Of a DNA stretch of 64,000 nt, positions 29,801-44,984 are shown one piece after another. A program made the translations under genes and the position numbers. The notes under the pieces were generated by a model. That model searched no databases and had not been told where the DNA came from. It saw nothing but the letters and a program-made list of their open reading frames with translations. Location of the stretch: assembly GCA_000231825.2 (NCBI GenBank), contig JH720308.1, forward strand, positions 1,225,675 to 1,289,674, read 5' to 3'. The stretch is from Tetrahymena elliotti 4EA. Taxonomy: Eukaryota; Ciliophora; Oligohymenophorea; Hymenostomatida; Tetrahymenidae. Positions within the stretch are counted from its first letter, which is position 1, and every line of letters begins with the position of its first letter.

Positions 29801-30061
29801 CTCTTTTCGAACACCAACTATTGTAATAAATATCAGAACTAAGCTGCTATTCTCTCAATTATGAAATAACTCTAAATGCAACCCAAAGTTATCTAACCTA
29901 TAATCAATGTCAACAATAAAAGCTAATGGATAGATTTAGAAGCCATGATGGAAATTAGAAAACAAACAAATAAAAACAATATCATGGTCGATTAAGAAGA
30001 AATCCATCTTCGTAAAAGATAACCTACACCTCCAAGAGATAAAGATTCTTACAAAAGTTGA
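26879..30061 (+). CDS. Kelch-PPP fusion (PPKL/BSU1-like), predicted pseudophosphatase
   Basis: Four exons, 26879-27155, 27706-28157, 28248-28770 and 28875-30061 (812 residues). The first intron is unusually long here (550 nt). Residues 1 to about 330 form Kelch repeats ([53 protein letters not shown]), expected to fold as a beta-propeller. Residues about 480-760 align with the PPP catalytic domain in the Kelch-phosphatase layout of alveolates and plants. However, the metal-site motifs are broken: GDxHG is GSING (495-499), GDxVDRG is GNYVGRG (533-539) and GNHE is GNME (565-568). HGG, WSDP and the His of RSHE remain, and SAPNY/SATNY reads SNTNY. Three metal ligands and the acid His are lost, so phosphatase activity is unlikely. 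The intact long frame and preserved fold residues argue for a functional binding or scaffold protein, not a pseudogene. Confidence 0.92.
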
Positions 30062-31067
30062 TTTTTTCTACAAACTCTTTCTTATCTTTGGCTTTGGCTC
30101 ATCGAAATTAGCAAACTAATCTATCTATATAAATAATATACACTTCATTCATTTTAAGATTCCTAAATCAATTTTTCATTTATATGATTTTTGTTTTATA
30201 ATAATAAAATACTTCTATTCATAATTTTTAACTTTCCTTCAATTAACCAATCTATCTCTCTATCAATCCACCAATTATCGCAATTCTTAGAAAACAAAAT
30301 TAATTATCAAATTAGTTCTAAATTAATTCTTAATTATTTTAATTTGAAACACTAAATTCAGGTTTAAAAATACCACATTTGTATAAATTTAATATTTTTG
30401 ATAGAAGTAACTTCTGCATAAATTTATATTAGTATTTTATTTTTTGTGCTTCTTTTTATTCATTTTTTTTTATGAAAAAAAAAAAAACCAAAATTTTATT
30501 GAAACTAAATAAAACAAAACTGCTTTAAAATCACAAAAATTAATTCGCGTAACCTCTACTTTGAATTCTTAATAAATAAAATATGTGAAAAAGTTAATTG
30601 ATTTTTTCTTAACTTAATTTTACATCATACTTTATTTTGTAAACTTTTTTTCCCTTATTTCAACTAAAAAATTTAGTAACTAACTAATTTTTTTTAATAC
30701 TTAATTCATATTTTTATAATCAAGTTTTATATTTTTAAATTTGCCTAAAGTGTTTAATATCTTATAATTTTTTGATCAACCTATTCCTTAATTATTTTTT
30801 AAACATTTTATCTTTTTATTTTTATTTGAAAATGAGCTTCATATTTTCAATAATTTAAATGAAAATAAAAAGAAATACCAATTTTTCTTAGATGATTAAA
30901 TTTTAAAAGTTAAAAAATAGAATATATCAAATTTGAGTAAAGATTTAAGTCAACAAATAAATCAATAAAATTTTATAAATAAGTTGTTTAAATCTTTTTT
31001 ATTTTATTTAGTCATTTTTCTTTGTAAACAATCTATTTTACTCAGAAAATGTAAGCTCCCTATTATC
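30062..31067. other. Intergenic between convergent genes
   Basis: AT-rich 3' flanks of the Kelch-phosphatase and thioredoxin reductase genes. Nothing coding is seen. Confidence 0.6.
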
Positions 31068-31140
31068 TTTAATCACATTTTTCAGAATTTAATCCCTGAT
31101 TTACAGTTTAGATTAGATTCGTCATTATCCATTTATTAAA
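31068..31140 (-). promoter_or_regulatory. Candidate SECIS element (type 2-like)
   Basis: It lies 66 nt or more beyond the stop of the thioredoxin reductase gene, same strand. Core: 5' ATGA at 31125-31122 and 3' TGA at 31084-31082 can form the non-canonical quartet. Between them a 10-position helix (GAATCTAATC against GATTAAATTC) pairs at nine positions with one C-A mismatch. The apical part has an AAA bulge and a CTG/CAG mini-stem around TAAAT, as in type 2 SECIS elements. A weak lower helix (TTTAAT/ATTAAA) flanks it. It would recruit SBP2/eEFSec to decode the upstream TGA as selenocysteine. The fold was done by hand. Confidence 0.78.
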
Positions 31141-31205
31141 ATAATCTTAATTTAAGATTATTTATATTTTACGGTATGATAAGAAACAGAGAGCATTCAA
31201 GCAGC

Positions 31206-33433
<2,228 letters not shown>

Positions 33434-34587
33434 AAATTTTGACCAAGTAAATATTGTTATAAATATTATTCAATAATTCGCAAGAATTTTTTTTGGAAAT
33501 TTCCTTAAAATTAAGAAAATTAAATCTGTCTCTAAAAGAAAAGCGATTAATATGAAATAGAATAAAAAGATAAATTTAAAATTAAAATAATAAATTAATT
33601 GGTGAAAAAAATGAATACTACAAAATTATAATTGAAAACTGCAAAATTGATTTCACTCCATAAGATAAGTTATGAAAAAAAAAAATCTTGTAGAATTACT
33701 ATAATAAATATAAATATCATAAAGAGTTCTTAAAATGTAAAACTTTTGAGAAAAATGCATGAAATTATTTTCTTAAAAAATTTGATAAAATGTAAAATAA
33801 ATCAAAAGCACTTACTTAAGAAATTACTGAAATTCTTTTACCAAAATGAAAAATAGATAATTTGTTTTTTTATTGATTAAATTAGGAACAAGGATGAAGT
33901 ATTTTGTAAATAAAAATTTTATTTAAATTAAATAAAAAAATATCTTTGATCACAAGTAATAAAATAAAGATTATTTAAGTTAAAGATATTTGAAAGTAAT
34001 TATGATTGATTATCTTACATATCGATATAAATAATATATAAATGAAGTTAATTTGGATAAAATGCAAAATGGTTGTTTTGTTTGTTTGTTTGTTAATTTA
34101 TTTATTTATTTCTTTATGTTTAATATATTGGTACTTTAATTTTGTTTTTTTAAAGTTTTTGTTAATAAAAATTATCGCTTCATTAAAATTATGCTTTTTG
34201 TTTGAGTTTTATTGTTTATTTGTTAGAAATTCACTAATGTTTAAATAAATAATTAGTAATATTATATTATTAGCAAATTTTAGGACGATTTATTACCATA
34301 ATTAATTAAATTGTTATTATTATAAACATATTTTAGCTAACTAAAGTGAGTAATTTAAATACTATCCCAAGCATGAATGCATTTTAATTTTAATTATTGT
34401 TATTCATCCTATTTAAAAACTATGCACCAGTATTCATGATTAGAGAAGGGATTTAATTAAAAATTTTATATATTTAAATAAGAGGGGTAGAAGTAGTTAA
34501 TATTATTGGTTGGTTGGATAGATTTATTTTTATTTTATTTTGTTTTTTTTGCTTTTTATTTTTTTGTTTTCTGCAATGATATTTCCC
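33434..34587. other. Intergenic, nothing recognised
   Basis: AT-rich spacer with GTTT/ATTT microsatellite-like runs near 34075-34110. The plus-strand frame at 34042-34248 comes from this simple sequence and is not called. Confidence 0.6.
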
Positions 34588-36000
34588 TCAATTTTAACTT
34601 GAGTTAGGGAGAACAAGCTCTGAATTGTTTTTTCTAAATAAAGATTATAATATATCAGTAATACGCTCTTTGATAAGAAGAATCCTCGGAGCGATGTTAT
34701 AAACTTGATTTTACCAAGCTTTTTTATATTCTGAGAATTGATTAACTTCTAAGACTATTTGCATAAAGTTTTTGTCTTCTTCAATAATTCTTTTATTTTT
34801 ATAATTATCATTATTTAAGCAATATTTTTAAGTGTTTTTATTAAGACCACTCAAAAGTTCTTATGGATTATATTCACTCTACCCTTAGAATGAAGAAAGA
34901 GAAGAGTTAGATGATAGCTTCATACTTTTCATAGTTCTTTCGATGCAAATTTCACTTAAAAATAAATGGAACATTGACATTTCTACTTTTTAATTCGAGC
35001 TCTCTATGTTGTTTGCATTCAAAAAGAGAAGGTTTTCTCCACGTGTACATTTAAACATTTTATTTAGTTAATTAAGTAGTTTTTATTTGATTTAAGCTTA
35101 ATATTTAGATGGTATTTAGTCAGTTTTAGTTCCAATCAATAAGAAAGGAATTGACCATACACATCCATAATCTTTTTTGCTTTAACTATTATGGAATATA
35201 GCAATTAGCCACTTATAGAAGTTCTTGAATGTATTCAAATTAGTTAAATCGAAAAAGAATAAGATTGCATCTATTTTTTATAGCTTATTTCTAATAAAAA
35301 CATTTAGAAATTCCCTCTGCTTGTTTTCTCCTGCCATATCAATAAATTAAACTATATAGTCTTCTTAGTATTAAAGCTATTATTATATTGTAACAAGAAT
35401 TTAATAAAAGTATTACATATTGAGAAATAAGATCAGCACTCAATTTTACTATAAATAACTCAAATTATATTAAAACTTTTTTTATTCATCCTAAAACAAT
35501 CTAAGAATCTTAGATTTCATTTATTTTTTATTTTCCTTTGATGATTTCCTCAAAAAAACTAAAATAGCCCCATTTACTAACCCAATATTTAGTGACTAAA
35601 TATTTGGAATTAAAATCAAAGACATGAATCACAAAACAAATTTAAAATTCAAAGCTATTTTATAATTTTAGGGGATGTGGGAGTGCTTTCATGAAGTCAA
35701 TATAGAGAAAAAAACTAAAAAAAGATATAAAAAATAATTTACAGATTCGTTTTATTTGGTCTCAGTTACCAGAGCCTTTGTATTAGGAGTGTGTTTACAT
35801 ACATGGATATCACAACCAATAGTTTTATTGATTTTTTATTAATTATAACTATCGTTTGATTTATATTATATGTCATACTACTAAGAACAATAATTCTTTA
35901 AGAAAGTAGTCTTGCCTATATGAGAATCTCCTAAAGCCAAAATTTTAAGCTTCTTCTTTTGCTTAAGACTCTTTCTCTCTACGTCGTTTTGTAAATACAT
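34588..36000 (-). CDS. RABL3-like small GTPase with C-terminal extension
   Basis: Two exons, 36000-35743 and 35376-34588, with a 366-nt intron between codons (long for this window, so a small missed exon is possible). The product is 348 residues ending at TGA 34590-34588. Seen: P-loop GDSHIGKT near residue 24, TIGCDIHV at the switch I position (RABL3 and the related plant LIP1 proteins have TVGC.V.V), G3 as DMAGEN, FFFDLTNLNT, and G4 as GTKTDQ. The TIGC, LTN and GTKxDQ combination is the RABL3 pattern and not ordinary Rab. There is no C-terminal Cys for prenylation, as in RABL3. The family is usually about 240 residues; here roughly 110 extra charged residues follow. Role in traffic or cilia is inference. 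Confidence 0.8.
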
Positions 36001-37822
36001 TTTATTACGTTTTCTTATTTTGGCAAATTTATTGTTTTGATAATTTATTAAATGTTTGATTAGATTTACTATTGATTTTGCAAGCCTATTCCCTCTTATT
36101 TTCTTCTATTTTTTTAATAACAAGTCTTTGTTAACTTTTTCCTTATATAAAATTTTGGTGCCTCTAACATCTTCTCAAACCAATCTCCTTGTTTACTTGT
36201 TTGCTTCTTCATTTGTGTGCTTATTTAATTAATTCATTGTTTGTTTGTTTTTCGTTTGAAAGGATACCATTTTAGTTAACAAACTAAGCACTAATTTCAA
36301 TCATAAAGATTATATTTATCTCAAATTCCATTAAAAAAATAAATCAAACATATTGAATGAATAAGTAAATACAATTGCCCATGAAAATTGCGCTGATGTA
36401 TTGGTGATATTACCAGGAATTTATTTGTGAATATATAAGATAGATTAATTTAAATAAAATATTAAATCTAATAACCTCATTTACTTAATTAATACATGAA
36501 GGGTGAAAACCAATTTTTTGAAATTCAAACAATTTGAGAGGCTAAAAAAATGCTTAACAAATTAAGTAATATTTAATGAATTTATTATCTATTCAATAAC
36601 TAGAAAATATTAAACACACTCTTTAATCTATTCTTTTTATAACCAAAAGTAAAAAGAAGTTATTATGTAGAATAATTAATATCAGTTAAAAAGAGTTAAA
36701 AAGCCATCAAGTATTAATACATTCATAAAGTGGCACTCTTTAATATCAAATTATCTATCTACTTACATTAAAGATAATTTTTACCCCATTTATGTAAGGA
36801 TTTAATTGTTATCAATAAATATATTTTATTTAAAAATAATTTAGAATCACTATTGTAAAAGTATTTTTAAAATATGATCAAAAATCAACTCATAAAAACT
36901 TATAGAAATTGATATCTAGATAAATTTCATTTTTTGAAACAAAATTGTTTCTTATAATTTTTTTAAAATTAATAAAAATTAAAATTTGTTCTATCTACTT
37001 TCTATTTCATTAACTTATTTACAATATTCATATGTTTTTATAATTTTTGTTATTTTTCAAATCTAACCGCGATCTTTAGCAAATATCAAAAACTCTTATC
37101 TAATTTAAAAGATATTTAAATATTTTATATGAAAAAACAAGGTTATCATGAATTAAATTTTTGATATCAAACAATTATTTTCGATTATTTGACAATTTTT
37201 AAATTAACATCAGCAGATATTCTTTATTTAAAGAACTAAAAAAAATAGATGTTTTTAAACACAAAATAATTAAAAAAAAATATCTCAAAATTGTGGCTCA
37301 ACTTTATTTCCTAAAATTTAAAAATTTTTCTGGTACTTTTAAAACCTTTAAAAGCTAAAAAAATGACATTTATTTAAATTTATATTTGAATTCTTTTTAA
37401 AAATTCTATTTCAATATTTAATCTTGAATTTACTTTCAAATTTTTACATGATTTTTGCATTTAAGAGCGAAACACAACTTAAAAAAATATGAATGTACTC
37501 TAAAATTTAATTTTTGCTTTCAAATAATTTTAGAAAATAGCTCAAGTAATCATACGTTTTTTAAATTAATAAAATTTATTGAAGAGTTTAATTTTATTTA
37601 AATAATTTTTTTTATCAATTTATTAATAAATAAATATTTTAAACTAAACTATCATATTTGAATATTATTTTACTTTAACTCAAAATAATTATTAAAAATT
37701 AGCAAAACATTTGTGAGATAAATTTTTTATCACTAGATGCAATATTTATTTCCTTGTAATAATTTTGGAAGAAAATAAAAAAAGTAAAAAATAAAAACAA
37801 ATAATTTCTAGACTTTTTCTTT
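36001..37822. other. Intergenic, nothing recognised
   Basis: About 1.8 kb of AT-rich sequence before the Kazal gene array. No gene, RNA or ordered repeat is recognised. Confidence 0.6.
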
Positions 37823-38329
37823 TCAGTTTAATAAATTAAATATATAATCAATTTTTTCATCTTCATCCATTTCGATCTTTTCATTTTATCCATCTTCACA
37901 TGCTTCTGGTATGTAATAAGAAATATCTTCTTCAATGCAAGCAAAACATTTATTAGAATATGTATAACCTTTAAGATTTTTTGAATAATTCGATGGATTA
38001 TCACCAAAGCCACAAACAGGCCTATACTCTTCTGTGCATACATCATTTAAGTGATCATCTGGATGGCAAAATACTGTTTATTAAGGGAACTAACCACATT
38101 CTCCTTAGGCATAGAATTCTATTTATTCATCATTGCAAGCTTCACATTTATTTGAAAAAGTTAAGTAAGATTATTACTAATCAAAAGTATTTTTAACAAC
38201 ACCACAAACAGGTATATATTGCTTAGTACAAAAATATTCCTTTTATTGATTCTATTCACACTTAAAGTTAGTTGCTTTGCAAGCTAACATCATTAAAAAA
38301 AGGACAAAGCCTATCTTAATTTTTTTCAT
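37823..38329 (-). CDS. Kazal-type secreted protein, copy 1
   Basis: A single exon of 168 residues, from ATG 38329-38327 to TGA 37825-37823. A hydrophobic signal peptide (about residues 1-20, KIGFVLFLMMLA core) precedes two Kazal-like domains. Each has the Cys pattern C...C-x7-C...Y-x3-C-x2-C...C; PVCG and the (Y/F)-S-N-K-C motif are clear. The predicted P1 residues (second after the second Cys) are Lys in domain 1 (CTKQY) and Glu in domain 2 (CTEEY). Unlike the other copies, domain 2 lacks the extra C-x4-C pair. An acidic tail of about 25 residues follows. Most divergent in codon use, with many TAA/TAG Gln codons. Kazal proteins inhibit serine proteases outside the cell or in secretory organelles; inhibitory activity is not shown here. 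Confidence 0.85.
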
Positions 38330-39412
38330 TTGAATTTTCAATTTTTATTCCTGATTTTTGAATTTTTTTAATCAAACTTTAAAATTCTAATTGATTTGTA
38401 ATAATTATTAAAAATAAGCTAAATCAATAATAATTTTTATATTATTAAAATTTGAAAATGCAAGAAGCAAAAAAAATATCAAAATACTCAGAATTCCTAA
38501 AATCAAAGCATAATTATTTTAAAGACACCATTTTTATATTAAAATATTAAATATAATTTAATAGATAAATGCAAATCTACAAAAATATCTTAGATTCCTT
38601 GGCTTTAAATGGCTTTTTTTATTTCTCAATAAGTGTTTGAAGATAAATTTTGTGATTTTTTGAAGTAAATTTAAATTTCTTTGAAATAGAAATTATTGCT
38701 TTAACATTATATTAAAAATAGACTTTATTTTTTTAACAGAAATTTAATTATAAATTAATAAATCTGTAGTCACATTTGGAAATGATTACATCAAAAATAA
38801 TTAATTTTGATTAGAAATCTAAATTCTTTTATCAAAAAAGACTCTATTATGGGAATATAATTAAAGTGAGCAATTCCATTGATTGATTGTAAAGTATTTC
38901 TTGTATTAAAAAAATGATTGTGTAAAATAGAAAATTAACAACAAAAGAAATTAGCTGAGTAGATAAAAATTTATTTTTTTAAATATAGCATATTATTTTC
39001 TTTTGCCATTCTTATGAATATTTATACCATGCTTTTTCAAATTAAACTTGAGAATTTTACACAAAAATTAATTTTTGGCATCCAAATTTGTTTGATCTTT
39101 TAAATGTATTGTGGATAAATTCCCTAAAAAATTGAAATGAAAAACAAAATTAATTTGTTTTTGAAATTTATTTTCTCAAATTTCTTCATTTTAAAATCAA
39201 ATTTTTGGAGATCTTATCTTTAATTTTAAGCTATGATAACTATGTTAAAGTATTTGAAGAAAAAACATAAAGAAAAGATAATTAAGATTATTTTATTAAT
39301 TTTGTAAAATTAATACTTTATTTATAAAATATATAAGATAAAATACTAGAATTCAATTTATTATTCGTTTGTTATTTTGAATTATATTTAATAACTGTTC
39401 AGCTCTTTTATT
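38330..39412. other. Spacer between Kazal copies 1 and 2
   Basis: AT-rich with no extra gene. It should hold the promoter of copy 1 and the 3' end of copy 2. Confidence 0.6.
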
Positions 39413-39862
39413 TCATTGAGGTAACTTAATTTGTTCACAGTCACCAGAAACAAAGTAAGAAACATGTTCGTTAATGCAAGCAGAGCACTTGTTAGAGTAA
39501 TTCATACCACAAGGGAAACGGAAGCATTGGATAGTTTAGTCAAATAAACCACAAACAGGGAAGTATTCTTTGGTGCACATCTTGTTTAAGTGAGCATCAG
39601 GGTGGCAGAAAGTAGCTTCCTTAGGATACTGTTCACATTCACCATTGATAAAGAATTCAACACCTTCGGTAGCACAAGCACTACAGCTGTTTCCATAGGT
39701 AGCAAATGTTTAGGAATATCTGTTATTAGCATTCATCTTGACACCGCAAACAGGTCTGTAATCCATGGTACAGACTTAAGCTTTCTTGGATTCAGGGGTA
39801 CATTTAATGTTAGCAGCAGTACAAACACCAAGAATAACAACAGCAATGAGAAGTTTGTTCAT
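39413..39862 (-). CDS. Kazal-type secreted protein, copy 2
   Basis: A single exon of 149 residues with signal peptide (LLIAVVILGVCTAA) and two Kazal domains. Predicted P1 is Met in domain 1 (CTMDYRPVCG) and Lys in domain 2 (CTKEYFPVCG). Domain 2 carries an additional C-x4-C pair (CFRFPC) as in copies 3-6. The motifs TYGNSCSAC and NYSNKCSAC mark the conserved Kazal core. Codon choice is strikingly C-ending compared with copy 1 and the spacers, which suggests high expression. No intron. Confidence 0.88.
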
Positions 39863-42668
39863 TTTTTATTTAATTTTTAGTTTACTAAATTTTTTTTTGA
39901 TTAAATTTCTTTATAAAAATTGATAAAGTATTGTTTGTTTTTGAAATTGAGATTCTGATTAAAATTTCAATAAAAAATTGTAAAATTATGTAGTACTAAA
40001 TTTCATCTATAGCAAAAATAAAAATCAGAATTTATTAAATTTTGATTATATTCAAGTAATTTAGACTCTCCCCTTAAATTTTGTATTCTATCTATTTCTT
40101 ATTACTTGCATCCTAATTAATCTGATTTTAGATAGACCTGATAGATCTCCCACCCAAAAGCAAAAATTGATAAATTCAGTGTCAATATTAATTTATACTT
40201 GACTATAAAATTTAGCTTACTTTTTAAATAAGCATTATGTGTGTAACTCTAAGATATTTGAATCAAAATATTACTTAACATGAACAAATTCGTCAATTTT
40301 ATACTATCTTTAAGTTATTAATACTCTACAAAGTACTAACAATCTAAAATTAGCTGTATCTCTATCTTAAACCAAAATATACAATTTTAGCACAAGATCA
40401 AATTATTGATAATTTTTTATAATTTTTATAAATCACTATAGAGTGTTTTTATTTTAAAATTTTGTTGTAAAAAAAAGATGCAGTAATTTCAATTTGTCGA
40501 ATACTATTCTTGTAAGTTAATTTTTTAATTATAAACAAAACGATATAGAATCTGAACAATTTTAAATATTTTATTGAGTAAATTCTAATAAATATTAAAC
40601 AATTTTTATTAACTTGTAAACTAAATAATCTTTGTTTTAAAATAAGATATGAAGTCTTATATCTCTAATTAATTTAAGATAAAAGTAAATCCTACCTTTT
40701 TCTGATATTTGTGTATCTTTTTTCATTTAAAGCCTAAAATATTGTTACTTTATTTTAAATTAATCAATTTATCTAATCAAAAATTTTTTAATTTAGTAAT
40801 AGTTGTTTCTTCGCTTCCAGCTGTTGAAACAAAGAGTAGCAATATAAGCTGTTAAATAAAAGGTTTTGAGTTATAATTAATTTAAAGAGACTTTAAATAA
40901 GAACAAATCTTTTTTTGAGAAAAGAATTTTAAAACCTGCTTAAAAATTTGTTTACTGATTTTTTATTTAATCAAACTTGAAGTAAAAAAAGAATCTTCTT
41001 TATAATAAAAGAATAATTGAATAACAGAGGTTTTGTTTCTGTTTTAGTAAAGATATTTGTTCGTTTTAAGATCACTAAAAAAGAAAAAATTAGAAAAAAT
41101 TTTATAATTAATTAGATAGATAAATAAGCTAAAGTTTATAATTTTATTCTTATTTGTAACTTTACTTAATTTTTGAAGGATTAATGTCAAACTATTAATT
41201 AAAAATATAAAATTCATTTTTCAGGTATTTATTAAATACAATTTCTTTCTTCTTGCTTTATTTCAAAAGTACATTAATTTTTTTAAATATGAGATTCCAA
41301 AAATAAATATCATAAAGTTAAAACTAAATTTTTTCATTTGATAATAAAAATCAAAAAAAATCAATTTTTATGCTAATACAAAAACAGTTTATTGATTTTT
41401 AAAAACTAAAATTTTGGTCTATGTTTTTAATAAAAAATACAATTCTGTAGGTATTTATTAGATACTGTTTTCAAGATAAGAATTAAATTTATCTTTTTAA
41501 GATTTTATAGGTTATGATGGCATAATTGAAGCTATAACTATTTTACTATACTAAAGCTTTAACCTAAAATAAATTGTTTATCTCTAAAAATTACTTAAAT
41601 TAATTTAGTTTATAAAATTTTTCATTAAATTAATTTCATACGAATTCTAAAAATGCTTTCAAAAAAGGCTAAATGAACATAAAGTTTTTTATTTTTTATA
41701 GCTTTTCAATTTTAACAATACTTTCTATTATATCAATTCTCTTTAAAGTTAAAAAACTATTTTTCTAATATGATTTTCTAAAGAGTAACTCAATCAATAT
41801 TGCATTTTATTTCAAGATTTTTTAAGTTAAAAAAACAAATGCATTTGCTTTAAAAATGTTTAAGACCATTCAAAAATTTTTCATTACTAAAACTTTCTCC
41901 TTAGAGTTAAACAATATTTAAGTTTCAATCAATACATACAAATTGATGCCAATAAAATAATTTTAACAAACATCATTTCAAACTAAAATATTTTTAATGT
42001 TTACTTTGAGTAACGAAATCTATGGATTTAAAAAGTAAAAAATATTTTTCTTGAAAAAAAAATCCCTCATTAGCGCAAAGTATTAATTAAAAAGTATTAT
42101 TTGACTTTGCTTAGTTAATTTAAAGTATTTTTAATTCCCTAAATTTAAATGGTATGAAAGGATATAATCATAAATAAAAATAAATCTAGTAGAGAGTTAG
42201 TATTAATTAGACTCAAAAAACACTTGATTAAGTAGTAAGTAATTTAATTAAGGGTGAACTTTAAAATGACTACTTTTTAGTTCTATTAACAAGAATGCCT
42301 CATAAATTATTAATTAAGGCAGAATTAAATATCAAATAATTAATAGGTATTAACATTAGTATAACTTAAATTTAATTATTGAATTTATACCCAGAGTAAT
42401 TCATATCACTAACTAATTCAATCAACCTTACTTTTATTAAATCTATGTATGCTGAAAAAGAAAAGTATTGTTTTTCTTTTAAGTATCTTATTTTGATGAA
42501 GGCTTCCCTTAGATTTACTCATATTTTTTAAAACTAAATATTTTAATAGATAAATCTTGGTTATATTTTTAGAAAGAATTTATTTTCTTAAAGCAAAAAA
42601 AAAAAATTAGGATATTATTTCATGCAATTAAATATAAAATACTTAAATTAATTTTTAATTTATTTATA
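39863..42668. other. Long spacer between Kazal copies 2 and 3
   Basis: About 2.8 kb of AT-rich DNA. I looked for a degenerate Kazal copy (Cys-rich frame, PVCG or HPDAH) on both strands and found none. Nothing else is recognised. Confidence 0.55.
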
Positions 42669-43127
42669 TCATTATTTATATTATTTTTAGTGATAGCAGT
42701 AGCCAGTTAAGAAGTAAGAAATATTTTGATTGATACAAGCCATACACTTATTGCTGTAGTTGGAACCACAAGGACCAGCAGTGCAGTTGACAGATTGGTC
42801 AAATAAACCACAGGTAGGGAAGAATTTTCTAGTGCAAGCCTTGTTCAAGTGAGCATCAGGGTGGCAGAAGTTAGCTTCCTTGGGATATTCTTCACAGCTT
42901 CCAACAGCATAAAATTCAACTCCTTCTTCAGCACAAGCACTGCACTTATTTCCATAAGTAGCCTTGATAGAACTGTATTTTGAGCTTCCTTTCTCAGCCA
43001 TCTTAACACCACAAACAGGCATTAATTCTCTTGTGCAGAATTTAGTAGCCTTCATTTCATCAGTGCACTTGAAGTTAGCAGCAGCACAAAGACCTAAAAT
43101 AGTGAGAGCAATTAAGATTTTGTTCAT
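42669..43127 (-). CDS. Kazal-type secreted protein, copy 3
   Basis: A single exon of 152 residues. The frame continues through three TAA (Gln) codons after GYCYH to TGA 42671-42669, giving the tail QKQYKQ. The signal peptide (ILIALTILGLCAAA) is followed by two Kazal domains. Predicted P1 is Arg in both (CTRELMPVCG and CTRKFFPTCG), the classical trypsin-type choice. Domain 2 has the extra CTAGPC pair. It is the closest relative of copy 4 over the whole length, including the C-terminal tail, so these two look like the most recent duplication. Confidence 0.92.
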
Positions 43128-44984
43128 TTTTGTTTTTTTTAATGATTGAATATTTTATTTGTTGATTTTTTTTTGATTTAATAATTTATTTTTATCAAAA
43201 ATTTTTTGGAGTATTTGATTGATTTTTAGGATATTTTAAATTATGTAATTATGAGAAGTATCTTTGAAATAATTGCCCATTTTTAAAAGCAATGAGGTTT
43301 AAATTCCACACATTTTTTTGTCTTATAAAAATAAAAAATTTGCCTCTTTTATTTAGAATGTATCATCAATTTTATTTTGATTGAAACTAAAATATTTATC
43401 AAACTAAAATGAATAAAATATACCATTAAATATAATAAAATTTGTCTAAATTATGAATGATTGATCATCTTAGCATATAGCATTGAATAAACAAAGCTTT
43501 TTAATAGAGATTTTTTGAAAATTTTATTGTAAAATACTTCAAATAAAAATATTTTTTTTAATGTTATGGAAAGTTAAAAATAACTTACAATAATTTTCTC
43601 TAGAATGAGGTATTAAGTTGAATGGATTAATTATCAATTTCTGGTCTTTAAATTAATATTTTAGGGAAATATATTATTTTATTGTCATTTTTTTAGACAA
43701 TAAACAAGAGCAATCAGATTAGATTGTAAAATAGATAAGACTAGTTATTTTAAATAGAAAATCATACATTTTTCTATATTATATAAATTATCTTACTTTA
43801 ATATAGATTACATTTGATTAAAACTATTATCTAATTTATCTATTAGAACAACTAAACAGCCTTGATTTTTTTTAGCTTCATGGAACCTAAAATACTACTA
43901 ATAATTGTAAAAAAGTAGTGATTTTTAAAAAAAAAATGATGGGAGAATAAAAGGAAATTTGCTTATTTAAAAGTTTTTTTTTGTGATAAACAGTTTTAAA
44001 TTCAAGCTAATAAGATTTTATGAGGTTCTATAAAATTGTTAGTAGCACTAATAGTGTTATTAACTAATAATAAATATTAGGTAAGGTATTACAAAACATA
44101 AAATTAAATATGATGTTCTACAAAATAGAAATCATCATTAAATTAATTTTCAGGTTTATAATACCAATCATACTTTGTAAGCTAAAAAGGATTTCTAATA
44201 TTGCTGCTTAGTTTCAGAATGAATCATATTAATACATTTTCACCTTTACTTTTACATTAATATTAAATATTAATTTAACACAACGCTTTTGCTGAGTTTA
44301 AAATTTCCAAAAAAAAAACAAATGTTTATTTATTTGATCCATTTAAAAATGAAGTATTCAACTAGTCAAAGAAATGAATATTTACTTTTTCTCACCACAA
44401 AAAATATTATTTGGATGAAGATTTTTTATTTGATTATTTATCAGAATACAAGATTTAGTATTTTTGACAGATCATTTTAGCTTACAATCAATAAATAAAT
44501 TATAAAGTAGTTCGCTTTTCATGTTTTTAAATTTTTTTTAATGTTCAAATCAATGAAAAAAAATTTGGAAAGAAATTTAAAAATGAAAACAAAATAAATG
44601 ACTTATATTAAATATTATTAACTCATTAATCTTGCCTTAAATGTTCTTTTTGGATTTGGAATCAAATTATCATCTTTTAATAATTATTAGATTTTTTTTG
44701 TTGTTTTTAATTTCTTCTTAAATACAAATAATATTTTTTAACATTAAAAGATAAATTTTAATAATTTTTTCTAATTTATAAAAAATAATCATATCTTTAA
44801 TGTTAAATTGCTTGAATTTGCTTAAAATTTATTTATTTTGATGCTTTATTTTTCAAATTAATTTTTTTTTACTACATAGAAATCAAATAATTTAAAAAAA
44901 AACCCTTGTTTAAAAGTTTTAAATGTTATATAATAAAAAGATAAAATACCATAAAATAATTCAATTATGAATTAAAAATATAAA
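43128..44984. other. Spacer between Kazal copies 3 and 4
   Basis: AT-rich; the plus-strand frame at 44289-44480 is not protein-like. Nothing recognised. Confidence 0.6.

Noticed and set aside
34042..34248. 68-residue plus-strand frame rich in Leu, Phe and Ile
   Set aside because: It is produced by GTTT/ATTT simple sequence, has no TGA end in the ciliate code that makes sense, and has no features of a conserved protein.
39590..39880. 96-residue plus-strand frame over Kazal copy 2 (similar ones over copies 3, 4 and 6)
   Set aside because: These are antisense shadows of the cysteine-rich minus-strand genes; the sense frames have signal peptides and conserved cysteines.
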